A DNA stretch of 64,000 nt, taken from positions 62,001-126,000 of the forward strand of contig JAGFNQ010002581.1 in NCBI GenBank assembly GCA_024364735.1. The letters are read 5' to 3'. This document shows positions 34,770 to 46,053 of this stretch, one piece after another; position 1 is the first letter of the stretch; each line of letters starts with the position of its first letter. The position numbers were made by a program, and so were the translations under genes. Under the pieces are notes generated by a model. It ran no database searches, had not been told where the DNA came from, and worked only from the letters and a program-made list of their open reading frames with translations. This stretch comes from Boesenbergia rotunda. Lineage: Eukaryota > Streptophyta > Magnoliopsida > Zingiberales > Zingiberaceae.

Positions 34770-37700
34770 TCATGGGCAAACTCTATTTGTTCTTTCCTGT
34801 TCTATCTTGCTCTGGTACCCCATCGTCTTCAACTTCACTAGTCTTCCGCGAAACCATCTCTTCTTAGATTTCACAGGAAATGTGCTGGTAGGCAGACTAG
34901 TTTCCGCTCCTGGTGCTTCACTATCCCCTTTTGAAGGATCTTTTTCATATTTCTTTGACCTACTGATGAATGAGCCGTTGCTGTTTTCCACTCCCTTGGC
35001 CACACTTTCGGTGTCCAAAGTCAAGCCAACATCTATGTATTCTGTGCTTTGAGTTGCCATCGATGGTGTCCAACCATTCACTGCAGTTTGTGATGATAAC
35101 TTGCCGAAATTCGTATCTTTGGGGTGAGTTTCAGTGGAGATTGGACGATGGAAACCATTTACAGGCCTTTGATCTAATTTTTCACTGTTCGGTAGCCCTG
35201 AACTGGATTGGAAATGATTTAATTTTCCACTGGAGTCTAAAGATTTTTCATCCCTAAACTCCTGCATCGTCAATGTTCCAGCCTCTATGATCCCAATGGA
35301 TCGTCTTGCCTCGGCAATGAGCATTCTGGTTTCCATAAGTGAAGCCTGAGCAAGTGGACTCTTCGGCGCAGCCATCTCAAGGGTTTTTGCAGCCTTCTCG
35401 GCTTCAACAATTAGCAACCTGACGACCAAAAATGTAGATGGTTAAAATAAGTAATGAAGCCAATTTAGAGTTAAAACTAAGTGATTTACTCGAACTTCAA
35501 TAAATTGAATATTTAGACTGCACCTGTCACTGGAAATGAAATGGTAGCCTAATTGAGTTAGAATTCGACATCAACTTAATGGTAGCTTAATTGAGTTAGA
35601 ATTCGACATCAACTTACTTTGCCCTTTCAGTGGCATCTTTTGCTTCCTTTTCTGTTCGCTGCTCCTTTATTTTCTTTAGAATTTTGAATTTATAACTTGC
35701 CATAGGATCTTTGTATGAAGGAGTGGAGCTCTTTCTTGTCTTTGAGCCTACGTCATTACGGCTTCTGTTCACTTTTGTGATGCTATTGGATTTTGTGGTT
35801 GTCTTTGGCCCTGTGTCTCTCGTACGTGGTGTGCTACTAGGTTTTCTTTGATTTCTTTCTCTTGGATTAGATGTGGAATGATACTTGTTCAACGCACTGC
35901 AAACTCGAGCTCGATATTCCTTGAATAGAAATAAAAGTCAGATAGTACCTTTAAGTTCTCATAGAGCAAAGAAGAAGAATAGAGTGGAAAAGCAAATTTG
36001 CTACTACCCATGAAACTAGTGCAACAAGATGTTTCGAAGGACAAATTGTAACGATAAGGGAACAAACAAAAAGCTAAAACAGGCAATAAAATATAACACT
36101 GAAGAGAAACCAGTTCATATACACCCAAGGAAAGCCTCGACTTACTTGATCAGTCCATTTGGCTAAGATTGCTTCTGAAATCTTTCTACGCTGCTCAGGC
36201 GACTTTGGTGCCCGACTGTTCCCTTTGGGTTTAGGCATTTGTTTCCTCTTCTCGATGCTCTCCAACCACTCGTGCTTTAGTTGTCTTTCCAGCGTATTAA
36301 ATGAATCCCATTGCAGCTCGTATTCATCAGCACAGCCCTTTCTAGCAGATTCAGCTATAATGTTCTGCCACTCGAAAAGACAACCATCCTGCACTGACAG
36401 CCTTTGTCGTCTTCTACGCCAACCCTCACGCACTCCCGCACCAATTTTTGCTCTTGTTTCCTCACTAAAAAATACAAAAAAGAAGAAGAAAAAAGTACTG
36501 AGAACAATTTTAAGATACTACATACTTGGTGAATTTTGGTTAGGAATGAAACTTTTGCATACGAATTATGTCGCTGAATTTGACTTGTAAATCTTTAGGT
36601 TTTCCAAGGAAAAGACAAATAAAACATAAATTTGAGCATTTTGCAGAAATGAACATTATCGAAAAAACATTAAAACCTGAGTATCATTCAGCCTCGTATC
36701 AAATGGAATCCATAGATCTTTCATAAAAGAAATTCTAAGGCATAGAATCCAACTAACCTTTGAGCATGTCCCAAAGTTATTAACTTCATTTTAACCTGCA
36801 CCCCAATGAAGATACACATGAGACAATGATGAATTCAGAATAATCTAATTGAATGCTTTGCCTACTATGGAAATAAAGCAATAAACTAAACATTCAATAG
36901 CAAGAAAACTGGGAAGAAAAAAGGTTTTGATTCCAGAAGGTCTGGAATCTGCCAAGTCGGTGAAGAAAGAGAGAAAAAAAGAAGTTATGAATGATTCCAG
37001 ATAGCTCAGATAGAGAATGGAAGGATTTTGCGAATCTTCAAGGGGAGTTTGTCAAAAGAATGAAAAACAGATCTAGCAGGCTGATCCACTTTCAGTAGAA
37101 TGGGAAAATTCATTAAATAGTTAGAGAGAAACGGTACACTTAATACGATATGCACAATTAACTGAGAACTGACTTTTTCTTAAATATGTGTATTCTGAAT
37201 TCATGGGGTTGCAATTTTCTAAATAGATGATAAATCTGATTAAACAACTGTTTGCACATACTTTCGCATCATTCCTAGTTCTTACATGACGTCACCTTTG
37301 GGTTCTGCATTGCTAATTTGGTCCCCACTCGGATGCGCCGAAGTGTTTCTGCAAGGATGTTTATGAATATGCAGATGATGAGAAAGATGAATTTCATAAC
37401 ATGGAAAGTAAGGTCAGTGGACTTCAGTACTGTACCTGCACTGTGTTTTTTCCCCTTGTTCCATGGGACATTCCCCTTATTTGCTTTAGAAATCCTTGTC
37501 CTTCTCAATCTTTCTCTCTCATCAATTTCATCTTCATCATTTGTTGATTCAACTTGAACCTCTTGAACATCCGAGTCGGATACAAGAAATATCTTAGTGT
37601 CCCGGTCAGAAGGAATAAGACATCGTGGGCTGGTAGTAGCAACTGCCGTCATGAATTGTCTATGTCTATCATCAAGAGAAAGGCTTGGGAGGATCTGCCT

Positions 37701-39498
37701 TTTGGCATGTTGATTGTTCCACTTCATGCTGAACTTTCTCCCATTGAGGGATGAAATTTCAAGTGCATCTCCCTGATTTTTGAAGAAAGTTTGTGAAGCA
37801 AAATAATCTGTAGACAAATACCAGATAAGAAAAGGATGAGCTTTCATGAACTGTGATTTACTACTTCTATATCAATCTAATTGCCTTAGATAAGGAGTAT
37901 TGAATTGAGGAACTTATATGAAAGCTAGAGAAGTAGAATATGACATCTACCGTAGTATAGAAAAGCACAGTTTCATGAACCATCAAGATAGGATACTCTT
38001 AATCAAACTTGAATGAGTGTAGAAAAGATTCCTTCCAGAAGATAAAAGATATAAATGTTAAGTCTACAATTCTAAGAAGTTGCTAGAGTCACAAATCCAA
38101 GTTTACCTGTTGGCGCACTCATTGATTCCTCTAGGATAGCTTTATCTTCATTCTCAAATGAACAATAAAGAGCTAATGCAAATGAATCAGGTGTGCTCAC
38201 CTATAAAAATATGTTGACAAGTATCAGTAATTGCTTAGCTGAAGATAAAAAATTCTCCTGAATTCTCACATATGAAAAAAAAGGATACCAATCATCGGGA
38301 ATGAGAGTGAAATCAAAATGTGCAACCTTTTCAATTATATCTCAATATAATAAAGGAAACTAAAGCTGGCACTTGGTGCAAAAGAGTGTAAGCAGATAAA
38401 CAGGTAATCAATCTACCAATTTTGATAAACAAGAAGATGGTGATTGACAAGCAGTTATCCTTTGAGAAAAGGATAAGAAAATAATGTCTTCAAAGTTTCT
38501 AGCGAAAAAGATGACAACTGACTATCAAGCTTAATAGAGTAATTGCACCCCGGGCATGGTGCAGCGGTAGGGTGACTAGTCGTTATCCCAGATATCCGCG
38601 GTTTGATCCCCAACTACGGCGTATTTTGCAAGAATTTTTCCTCCAAATGAGGCACGAGCCCTGGGACGCTGGGCTTCTAGACCGCCCACCGCGAGAGCTT
38701 CCCGATTTATCCTAGTGACCGGTGGGAAACTTCCGTGGGGCCGGACCGGTCACCCAGACTCGTCTGGACAACATTAATAGAGTAATTGCACAAGTATGTT
38801 ATGAATGCAGAATGAACTATGAGCCTGAAATATGTGTGACACGAGTTGGAAGATACAAGGGCAAGCTGAAGTTGTCTCAGAGATTTCGTAAGATAGAAAA
38901 CATTAGCTAATTATCAAATACCAACCTGAAGCTTAGGTTTGTCTGAGAAGAAGCCAGCGACCAACGTCACGGCTGCAGAACCCATCAGCAGAAGAGAAAG
39001 AACGAAGTTATCGAGGCCATTTTCAGTAGAACTGATTTGAAAAGAGGAGAGAATCGTGTGACACCAAGAAGAATAGGTGAGATGGCATGGAAAGGAGGGG
39101 GTGTTGGATGCGGCGGACAAAAAGGCGGCGCAGGGACCGGCAGCAGTCAAAAAGACACCCAATAAGACGGCAACTAGCGGCGGACCACTGGGAGCACTGA
39201 GGGCTTCAAGAAGCGAACTCAAGGGGGAAGCGCCGCCGCCGCCAAATTTTGGCTTTTCCCGCTGTTTTTCCTCGCCCTCTGCCACCCCATCGGAAGAGGA
39301 AGAACACGACGAAACTATACCAAGATTATCTTGGGCTGGAGGGGGAAAGAACCGACATTTCGGGAGGCGATTGCAACTGACAAACAAAGGGTTCCATCTC
39401 AGAGCAGAGGAAGGCGGCGCGGCCTTAGGTTTGGCTCGCTGGCGGAGGTCGTAGATTGCTGGAGGCAGGAGGAACAAAGTTGCGGTGGAAGAAGTCAT
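34770..39498 (-). CDS. NUMOD3-module protein, predicted organellar/membrane (AT1G53800-like, tentative)
   Basis: Minus-strand exons: 39498-38926, 38200-38107, 37807-37436, 37348-37296, 36795-36758, 36464-36146, 35919-35618, 35418-34770; the phases close, giving 799 amino acids. The N terminus (MTSSTATLFLLPPAIYDLRQ) is Ser/Thr- and Arg-rich, like a plastid transit peptide, followed by two hydrophobic segments (PPLVAVLLGVFLTAAGPCAA and LSLLLMGSAAVTLVAGFF). The centre holds NUMOD3-like modules, DNA-binding repeats first described next to homing endonucleases: RISKANKGNVPWNKGKKHSA, then AMQNPKVKMKLITLGHAQ, and RAPKSPEQRRKISEAILAKW. No GIY-YIG or HNH nuclease domain is visible. The C-terminal 350 residues are basic and low-complexity with a heptad-rich stretch (YKFKILKKIKEQRTEKEAKD). 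Association with AT1G53800 is from memory. Exons 1-2 could belong to a separate upstream gene, but the frames join cleanly. Confidence 0.8.
35541..35616 (-). repeat. 38-bp tandem duplication at an exon donor
   Basis: Two 38-bp copies (35541-35578 and 35579-35616, one mismatch) lie immediately downstream of exon 7 of the NUMOD3-type gene. Copy 2 ends within the donor (GTAAGTT on the minus strand). Copy 1 lacks a GT at the matching place, so only one donor is usable. Confidence 0.9.
38531..38791 (+). mobile_element. Complete tRNA-type SINE, copy C, with 18-bp target duplication
   Basis: A 225-bp SINE (38549-38773) flanked by a perfect 18-bp direct repeat TTAATAGAGTAATTGCAC (38531-38548 and 38774-38791). 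The head has an A box (TGGTGCAGCGGTAGG, about 38558-38572) and a B box (GGTTTGATCCC, 38600-38610) like a tRNA gene. The body carries CTGGGACGCTGGGCTTCTAG and CCCGATTTATCCTAGTGACC. It ends CGTCTGGACAACA without a long A tail. It lies in intron 1 of the NUMOD3-type gene, on the opposite strand. Confidence 0.93.
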
Positions 39499-39856
39499 AC
39501 GAATCCGACTTGTTTCGAAGTAGAAACAAACTACCACCAGCAATTTTACAAAGATGAGGAAGCAGAGAGAGAGAGAGAGAGAGGTGGAGGAGGAGGAGGA
39601 GGAGGAAGCGAGAGCGCCGGTGGATCACGACGGAGGGAGGCTTATCTACCCCTGCACTGAGTGCCCATAATTAAAAGTTCCAGTAAAATTCACTTTGCTC
39701 TCTACATTTCACTATTTTCGAAATGCCCCTACTTTTTCTTTTGCCCATTTTTCCCTTTAATGGTAAAAGCAAACATGCCTTTTAAAAAAAATAATTAACA
39801 AGATAATCGATCGAAATGGCTTATATAAATTTTCAATCGACCACAATAATAAATTA
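39499..39856 (-). promoter_or_regulatory. Upstream region of the NUMOD3 gene
   Basis: Contains a (GA)n/(GGA)n tract at about 39567-39606 upstream of the ATG on the minus strand, then AT-rich sequence. The transcription start is not determined. Confidence 0.45.
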
Positions 39857-40095
39857 GAAGGTTATGGTGCAGCAGTAGGTTAATTATTTGTTAACTCAGA
39901 CATCCGTGATTCAATCCCCAGCTACATTACATTTTACAGAAATTTTTTTTCTAAATAGGGTGCGAACCCTGGACGCTGGGCTTCTAGACTGTCCACCACG
40001 AGCATTTCCTGATTTATCCTGATGACTGGTGGGAAAATTCAGTGGGTCGGACCGATCATCCAGATTCAATTTCTCTGTTGTCTGGTTCATCATTT
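39857..40095 (+). mobile_element. tRNA-type SINE, copy D
   Basis: Nearly full length: A-box-like TATGGTGCAGCAGTAGG, B-box-like GTGATTCAATCCC, then the body (CTGGGCTTCTAGACTGTCC, GAGCATTTCCTGATTTATCC) and a tail TGGTTCATCATTTTTTTTAG. More diverged than copy C; the target duplication is not clear. Confidence 0.8.
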
Positions 40096-40743
40096 TTTTT
40101 AGAAAATAGATATTGAGATATCACAATAAATATTTTCATATCCACTATTTATAAAAGAATTTTTTTAATAATATATTATAATTAAATCTTAAATTTTAAA
40201 TCCGATCTATCATTAATCTAAATAGAGATAGTAATTTACTCCAAATTCAATGAAAAATTTGATATCCGATCTAAATGGAGAAAAGTACGTACGAATTATT
40301 TATATTTGATATCTGATATTCGACTCGAATATCAAATTAAATAATATATATATAAATATATATTAAATAATTATTTTTATCAAATTTATTAATTATTTTT
40401 GTTGATGTTATTATATTATATAGATGTGTAATCTATGTTTGTTTAATTATATATATTTTTAATAGTATGTAACTCTAATATGCTTTTTAATGATAATCAA
40501 GAAAATTTTATTAATATAGAAGATATTGAATTTTTAATAGATATGAGTACATAGACGGATATTGGATATCCGATAAATATGAATACAATGCATATGAAAT
40601 TCAAACTGAATCTAATCTATTGGCATTCCCAACCCTAATATAACACCCTGCCTCTGAGAGTATAAATATGCCTTTCTCTTTTTTTTTACAGCAGGCTTTT
40701 CTTATTTTTTTATTTGAAAATATGAATAGTTTATCTAAAAATA
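40096..40743. repeat. AT-rich DNA with dispersed repeat, copy 2
   Basis: About 40240-40640 is rich in GATATCCGA/GATATTCGA motifs and pairs in inverted orientation with 985-1420. No coding sequence is seen. Confidence 0.45.
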
Positions 40744-40889
40744 TTAGGGGTGCTTGGTATATATTCGATAATGGAATGGTAATGAATTTTGATTGAGGAT
40801 TTATGGGTTTAGTGATAACCTAGTAGGGGCTAGGTTATAAATTCAGGGATATCATATTCATATTTTGATTTTGATTCCCGTATACCAAG
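40744..40889. mobile_element. Truncated PIF/Harbinger-like MITE
   Basis: Begins TAGGGGTGCTTGGTATA and ends TTTGATTCCCGTATACCAAG, the start of the expected inverted end (...ATACCAAGCACCCC). The last few bases are replaced by copia gag sequence at 40890. GGGTGCTTGGT-type ends are known from Tourist/Harbinger MITEs. Confidence 0.6.
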
Positions 40890-43800
40890 AAGCCAAAGCA
40901 ACTGAACCAGAAGGCTCAAGGCAAAAGGTACAAGGGCACGTGCTACAATTGTGGAAAGTCAGGACACATGTCCAAAGACTGCAGACGCCGAAAAAGACAA
41001 CCAAGAGCCAGAAGAATATTGTGAACCAAGTCGCAACTCGCAACCTCCGCTGGCATAGATCTCAGCGCTCTTGATCTCACTGCGGTCGTGTTCGAAGCCA
41101 ACTTGGTGGACAACCCGAAGCAGTGGCGGATCGATACTGGAGCAACCCGCCACGTCTGTTCGAACAAAGCGATGTTCTCCAAGTACACCTCGATAAGTGG
41201 AAGAAAGTTCTATATGGGCAACTCCACGACGTCCTCAATTGTTGGACTCGACACAGTTGTTCTAAAAATGACGTCTGGGAAGGAGCTAACTCTCATTGAT
41301 GTGCTTCATGTTCTGGACATCAGGAAGAACTTAGTTTCTGGATCGGCTCTTGTTAAAGCCGGATTCAAACTAATGTTCCAATCTAATAACTTTGTGCTTA
41401 CGAAGAACGGTGTCTTCGTAGGAAAGGGGTATTTAGGACAAAATTTGTTCAAGATGGTTGTAATGACTGTACACCATAATTTTGATGGTAATAAATTAAA
41501 AGCTTCTTACTATGTTGTTGAGTGTTTTAATTTATGGCATGATCGACTTGGGCATGTCAATAATAATACTCTGAAACGTCTCGTCAAACTAAATTTATTA
41601 CCGAACATCGATGTTGACGAAACACACAAATGCGAAGTGTGCGCGGAGGCGAAAATGACGAGACTGCCTTTTCATTCGGTGGAAAGTCAACGACTCCTCT
41701 AGAATTAATACATAGTGATCTATGTGACTTGAAATTTGTGCAAATTAGAGGAGGTAAAAAGTACTTCATTACTTTTATTGATGACTGCACGAGGTTCTAT
41801 TATGTCTTTCTGTTAAGAAGTAAAGACGAAGCTCTAGAAGTTTTCAAAACCTATAAAATTGAAGTTGAAAATCAACTTGAAAAATGAATTAAAATAATTC
41901 GTAGCGATAAAGGTAGAGAATATGATGCACAGTTTGATGAATTCTGTTCAGAATTTGGAATTATCCATCAGACAACGGTACCTTACTCACCTCAATCGAA
42001 TGGTGTTGCCGAACGTAAAAATCGGACACTAAAGGAAATGATGAATGCCTTATTGATAAATTCAGGCTTACCCCAGAACTTGTGGGGGGAAGCTATATTA
42101 TCAACAAACTACATTCTCATCAAAATCTCACACAAGAAAAATGATAAAACATCATATGAACTATGGAAAGGTCGCAAGCCATCGTACAAATAATTGAAAG
42201 TGTGGGGGTGCTTAGCAAAGGTCGAAATACCTAAGCCAAAGCAAGTTAAGATCGGACCTAAAACGTTTGATGCAATATTTGTCGGATAACAGTAGTGCAT
42301 ATCGCTTCATAGTTCATAAGTCAGACATTCCTGATATTAATGTGAGTACAACCATAGAATTTCGGAATGCAATATTTTTTGAAGACGTGTTCCTAAATAA
42401 GAAGGAAAACGTTCAAAATAATGACAACGGAAGTTCTAACAAAGATAATGTTCCAGAACTTAGTTGTCATAAAAGGGTTATTGACGATCAAAGCGAAGAG
42501 CCACGTCGGAGCAAACGGGCTAGAGTTGAGAAATCGTTCGGGCCAGATTTCATGACATTCATGTCAGAAATTGACCACTAAGCGAAGCTCTCTCTGGTCC
42601 CAACGCCCCATTGTGGAAAGAAGCTGCCAATAGTGGAATCGAGTCCATTATGAATAACCATACTTGGGAATTAGTAGACCTTCCTTCTGTACTAAACCAT
42701 TAGGTTGTAAGTGGATACTAAAACGCAAGTATAAAGCTAATGGATCGGTTGACAAGTATAATGTCAAACTTGTAGCTAAAGGGTACAAGCAACAGGAAGG
42801 TCTCGATTACTTTGATACTTACTCACCGGTGACAAGGATTACGTCCATACAAGTGCTGATAGCCATTGCAGCATTGTATGACCTTAAAATACACCAAATG
42901 GATGTTAAGACTACTTTCTTAAATGGTGAGTTGGAAGAAGAAATCTACATGGAGCAACCCGAGGGGTTCATAGCTCCTGGAACTAAGGGAAAGGTGTGTC
43001 GACTTGTTAAGTCGTTGTACGGACTTAAACAAGCACCAAAGCAATGATACGAAAAATTTGACAAAATAATGTTGTCAAACGAATTCATAATAAATGAATG
43101 TGACAAATACATTTATGTCAAAAGCACACTTGAGAGTTAAGTAATCGTTTGTCTATACGTAGACGACATGCTCATAATAGGAAGTAATCATGATATCATC
43201 ATGAGTACTAAGAAAATGTTGACCAATAGCTTCGACATGAAAGATATTGGACTAGCAGATGTTATATTGGGAATTAAAATTCTCAGACGTCCGATGAGAT
43301 AGTTTTAACACAATCCCATTATGTAGAGTCAGTATTGAAAAGATTCAATGCATACGATCTCTCTACTGTAAAAATACCTATGGATCTAAGTCAACACTTA
43401 GCGAAAAATCATGGTAAACCCTTATCGCAATTGGAATATTCCCGGATAATTGACAGTTTGATGTATCTCACAAACTGTACTCGTCCGGATATTGCCTGTG
43501 TGGTCAACAAACTGAGTCGTTTTATGAGCAATTCAAACGACACCCATTGGAAAGCACTGATGCGAGTTCTTAGATATTTAAAATATACTATGAACTACGG
43601 ATTACATTACGGAAGGTATCCCGCAGTCTTGGAGGGATATTGTGATGTTAATTGGATCTCCAATACAAAAGACTCCAAATCCACTAGTGGATATGTATTC
43701 ACGATCGGTGGGGAGCAGTATCTTGGAAATCCACTAAGCAGACATGCATAGCTCGGTCAACAATAGAATCTGAGTTTATAGCACTTGACAAAGCAGCTGA

Positions 43801-44104
43801 AGAAGTTGAATGGTTGCGGAATTTCTTGGAAGATATTCCGAGCTGGACAAAACCTGTGTCCGTCGTACTTATCCACTGTGATAGTCAATCGACAATTGGA
43901 AGGGCACGGAGTAGTATGTATAATAGTAAGTCACGACATATACATCGTCAACATAATACCATTAGGCAGTTGATCTCGAACGGAGTGATTGCAATCGATC
44001 ATGTCAAATCTAAGGATAATTTGGCAGATCCCTTAACAAAGGGGCTAAATCGAGATCAAGTATACTGCTCATCAAGAGGAATGAGATTGAAAATCTACAA
44101 CTAA
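40884..44104 (+). pseudogene. Ty1/copia polyprotein, decayed
   Basis: Domains in order: end of gag with a CCHC knuckle (CYNCGKSGHMSKDC, about 40940-40981); aspartic protease (WRIDTGATRHVCSN, about 41130); GAG-pre-integrase (NLWHDRLGHVNNNTLKRLV, about 41531) with a following zinc-type C-x2-C; integrase core (HSDLCDLKF, FIDDCTRFYYVFLL, then SPQSNGVAERKNRTLKEMMN); reverse transcriptase (CKWILKRKYKANGSVDKYNV, DVKTTFLNGELEEEIYMEQP, SLYGLKQAPKQ, CLYVDDMLIIG) and RNase H (STSGYVFTIGG, IHCDSQSTIGRARSSMYNSK, SRHIHRQHNTIRQLISNGVI, KDNLADPLTKGL). Stops interrupt it at 41022, 41885, 42191, 43045 and 43138, and frameshifts lie near 42290, 43290 and 43745. The 5' half of gag and the 5' LTR are missing. It cannot be autonomous. 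Confidence 0.93.
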
Positions 44105-44525
44105 AAATGACTGTAGCGGTAAACCTTGTGACTATAGATCCCAAGATCTTGGTTCAATGGGACAACGAAGTTACAGAAGTTGTGTAACAGCACAAAGAAA
44201 TAATTATCTCTACTATCCCAATTTTAGGATGATTTGGTGCTATCCTACCATATGTAGTGAGGATAAATTTATGCTTTTAATGACTTCTATACCTTTATGG
44301 TAGAGTATGGTAAGATACTTTTGATAGAAGTGTCACCTATGTGAGTGTGAAGACAGACCGCTTCAATAAAACACTCATGAATCCAAGATGGTGTCCATGG
44401 CCGAAACGGAACCAACTATGAGAACTAAAGTGGGTGAGATAATTCTCTGTGTGGGTGTTATTGTCTGAGTATACACCAATAGCTGAGCAATTCAAGACAT
44501 CACGTTCACTGTGCAGCCTAGTATG

Positions 44526-45911
44526 TGTTAGTGCAGGAAGCACCATATCGAACCTTATTTTGATATTGACAAAAGATTCAAAGTTAAGTACTATTTGTTG
44601 TCTAATGTGATTACTAAGTGTGCAAGAAGTAAAGTCCTAGCGAAGGGATGCTAGGCACCTGGCGAAGGGCTGCCAGGATAAAAAGTCCTAGCAAAGGACT
44701 GCTAGGCACTGGCGAAGGAATGCCAGGGTAAAAAGTCCTAGCGAAGGACTGCTAGGCACCTGGCGAAGGAATGTCAGGCTACTGAAGTTCTGGCGAAGGA
44801 ATGTTAAGCGCTAGGCGAAGGACAGCTTGGGACTGAAGACCTAGCAAAGGACAGCTACCGGGCGAAGGACAGCTTGGTATCCAAGACCTGGCGAAGGACT
44901 ACTAGGCAAAATTCCAACCGGAGGAGCCGGTTGGCATCAGGTACATTCTCCCGAGAGGAGTAGGTGAGGACGCGTTCCCCGTCGAGAGGGAACAGTAGGC
45001 GTCTGTTCGACCTAGGGCTCCATTTTGGAGGCCCAAAATCAGAACCAAGACAGCCAAGGCTGTATAAACTAACATCCTATTGTTTTATAGTGTTTTGGAC
45101 TAACCCTGGATGCAGGACCGAAGGAACGAGTATCTGCAGCTCAGAGAGCCTCAAAGGAGTGAGGCAGCAGCTGACCAGAGCGCCCAGAGTGTCCTGGGCG
45201 CCCCCAAGGTGAACACAAAACACATAACGCAAAGACAGGCTTCGACAGCTCATCTCCCGGGCGCCCCCGCTGCTCCCGAGCGCCCCCCAGCTCAAGCAGT
45301 CGAAGCAGTTCCAGCGAAGCCAAGAGGATAAGAGTCTGACCCGGTCAATCCGGGCGCCCCAGCGTTCCGGGCGCCCCCGTCAAAACCTGATCCCGAGTTT
45401 GAAGGGATCAGACGCTGACCGAGCTAAAGGTAGATCGGCCGACACGTGGGGGGGGGGGCGCCCCCGACATTCCGGGCGCCCCCAGGTGCTATAAAAGGGA
45501 CCTCGACCCCAAGGCTTCGCACAACAATTTCATTCAACGCAATCACGCTCTTCTGCTCCCGCGCTCTGCTCCAGAAACCTCCCGACTCGAGATACAAGCG
45601 CCGACGACGTCCCTCTGCTCCGAGAAACATTCCACACCGGACGTCGGTAACAAAGAGCGATCTTTTAATTTTTGTGTTTACTATACTGCAAGTGTAAATC
45701 TATTTGTAAACCGTTTTGCGAACTTATAGAATTGCCCGCAGAAAACGGTCAACGACCATGGGCCTTGGAGTAGGAGTCGACCTAGGCTCCGAACCAAGTA
45801 AAACTACCTGTGTTCGCGATTGTTGTTATCCCGCTGCGTAATTTCTCTAATTCTAAAATCCGAACGTTTTCCGATATTCACCCCCCCTGTATCGGTTCTC
45901 TCAATCCAACA
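44526..45911 (+). mobile_element. Solo LTR, Sirevirus-like, 1386 bp, duplication GTATG
   Basis: Starts TGTTAGTGCAGGAAGCACC and ends TCTCTCAATCCAACA, flanked by GTATG at 44521-44525 and 45912-45916. U3 holds a tandem array (44632-44905) of CTAGCGAAGGACTGCTAGG/CTGGCGAAGGAATGCCAGG units and a run of GGGCGCCCC motifs (45190-45480). A TATA box (GCTATAAAAGGGACC) is at about 45488. The end of U5 carries TATTCACCCCCC, typical of Sirevirus-type LTRs. No internal domain is present, so it arose by LTR-LTR recombination. Confidence 0.93.
44632..44905 (+). repeat. Tandem repeat array within LTR U3
   Basis: Alternating half-units TCCTAGCGAAGGACTGCTAG and CACCTGGCGAAGGAATGCC recur roughly every 40-50 bp, about six times, with decay toward the right. 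Each half-unit is itself an imperfect inverted repeat (CTAG...CTAG, CTGG...CCAG). Confidence 0.88.
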
Positions 45912-46053
45912 GTATGCTCGATAGCATTCCGCTACGGAAGATTCAAAGCCACAAGTTACCTTTCCCGATGCATTGACTTATCGATTGGACTCTTGTAAAG
46001 TGTTAGCATGCATACATGCAATACATGCATTAATTTCCATTCATATGGGGGAT

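Larger units (their letters stand above)
44105..46053 (+). mobile_element. 3' non-coding part of the copia element, split by a solo LTR
   Basis: After the RNase H stop, the internal domain runs to a purine tract (ATATGGGGGAT, 46043-46053) that directly precedes the 3' LTR, as expected for a polypurine tract. The segment is interrupted by the solo LTR at 44526-45911; joining 44525 to 45917 restores continuity. Confidence 0.8.

Noticed and set aside
38549..38620. A possible tRNA gene (A and B box present)
   Set aside because: It cannot be folded into a convincing cloverleaf with an acceptor stem, and it is followed by a conserved body and target duplications: it is a SINE head.
39077..39660. 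Plus-strand frames opposite exon 1 of the NUMOD3 gene
   Set aside because: The minus-strand frame has a transit-like start, hydrophobic segments and phased junctions; the plus-strand frames are antisense shadows in GC/GA-rich DNA.
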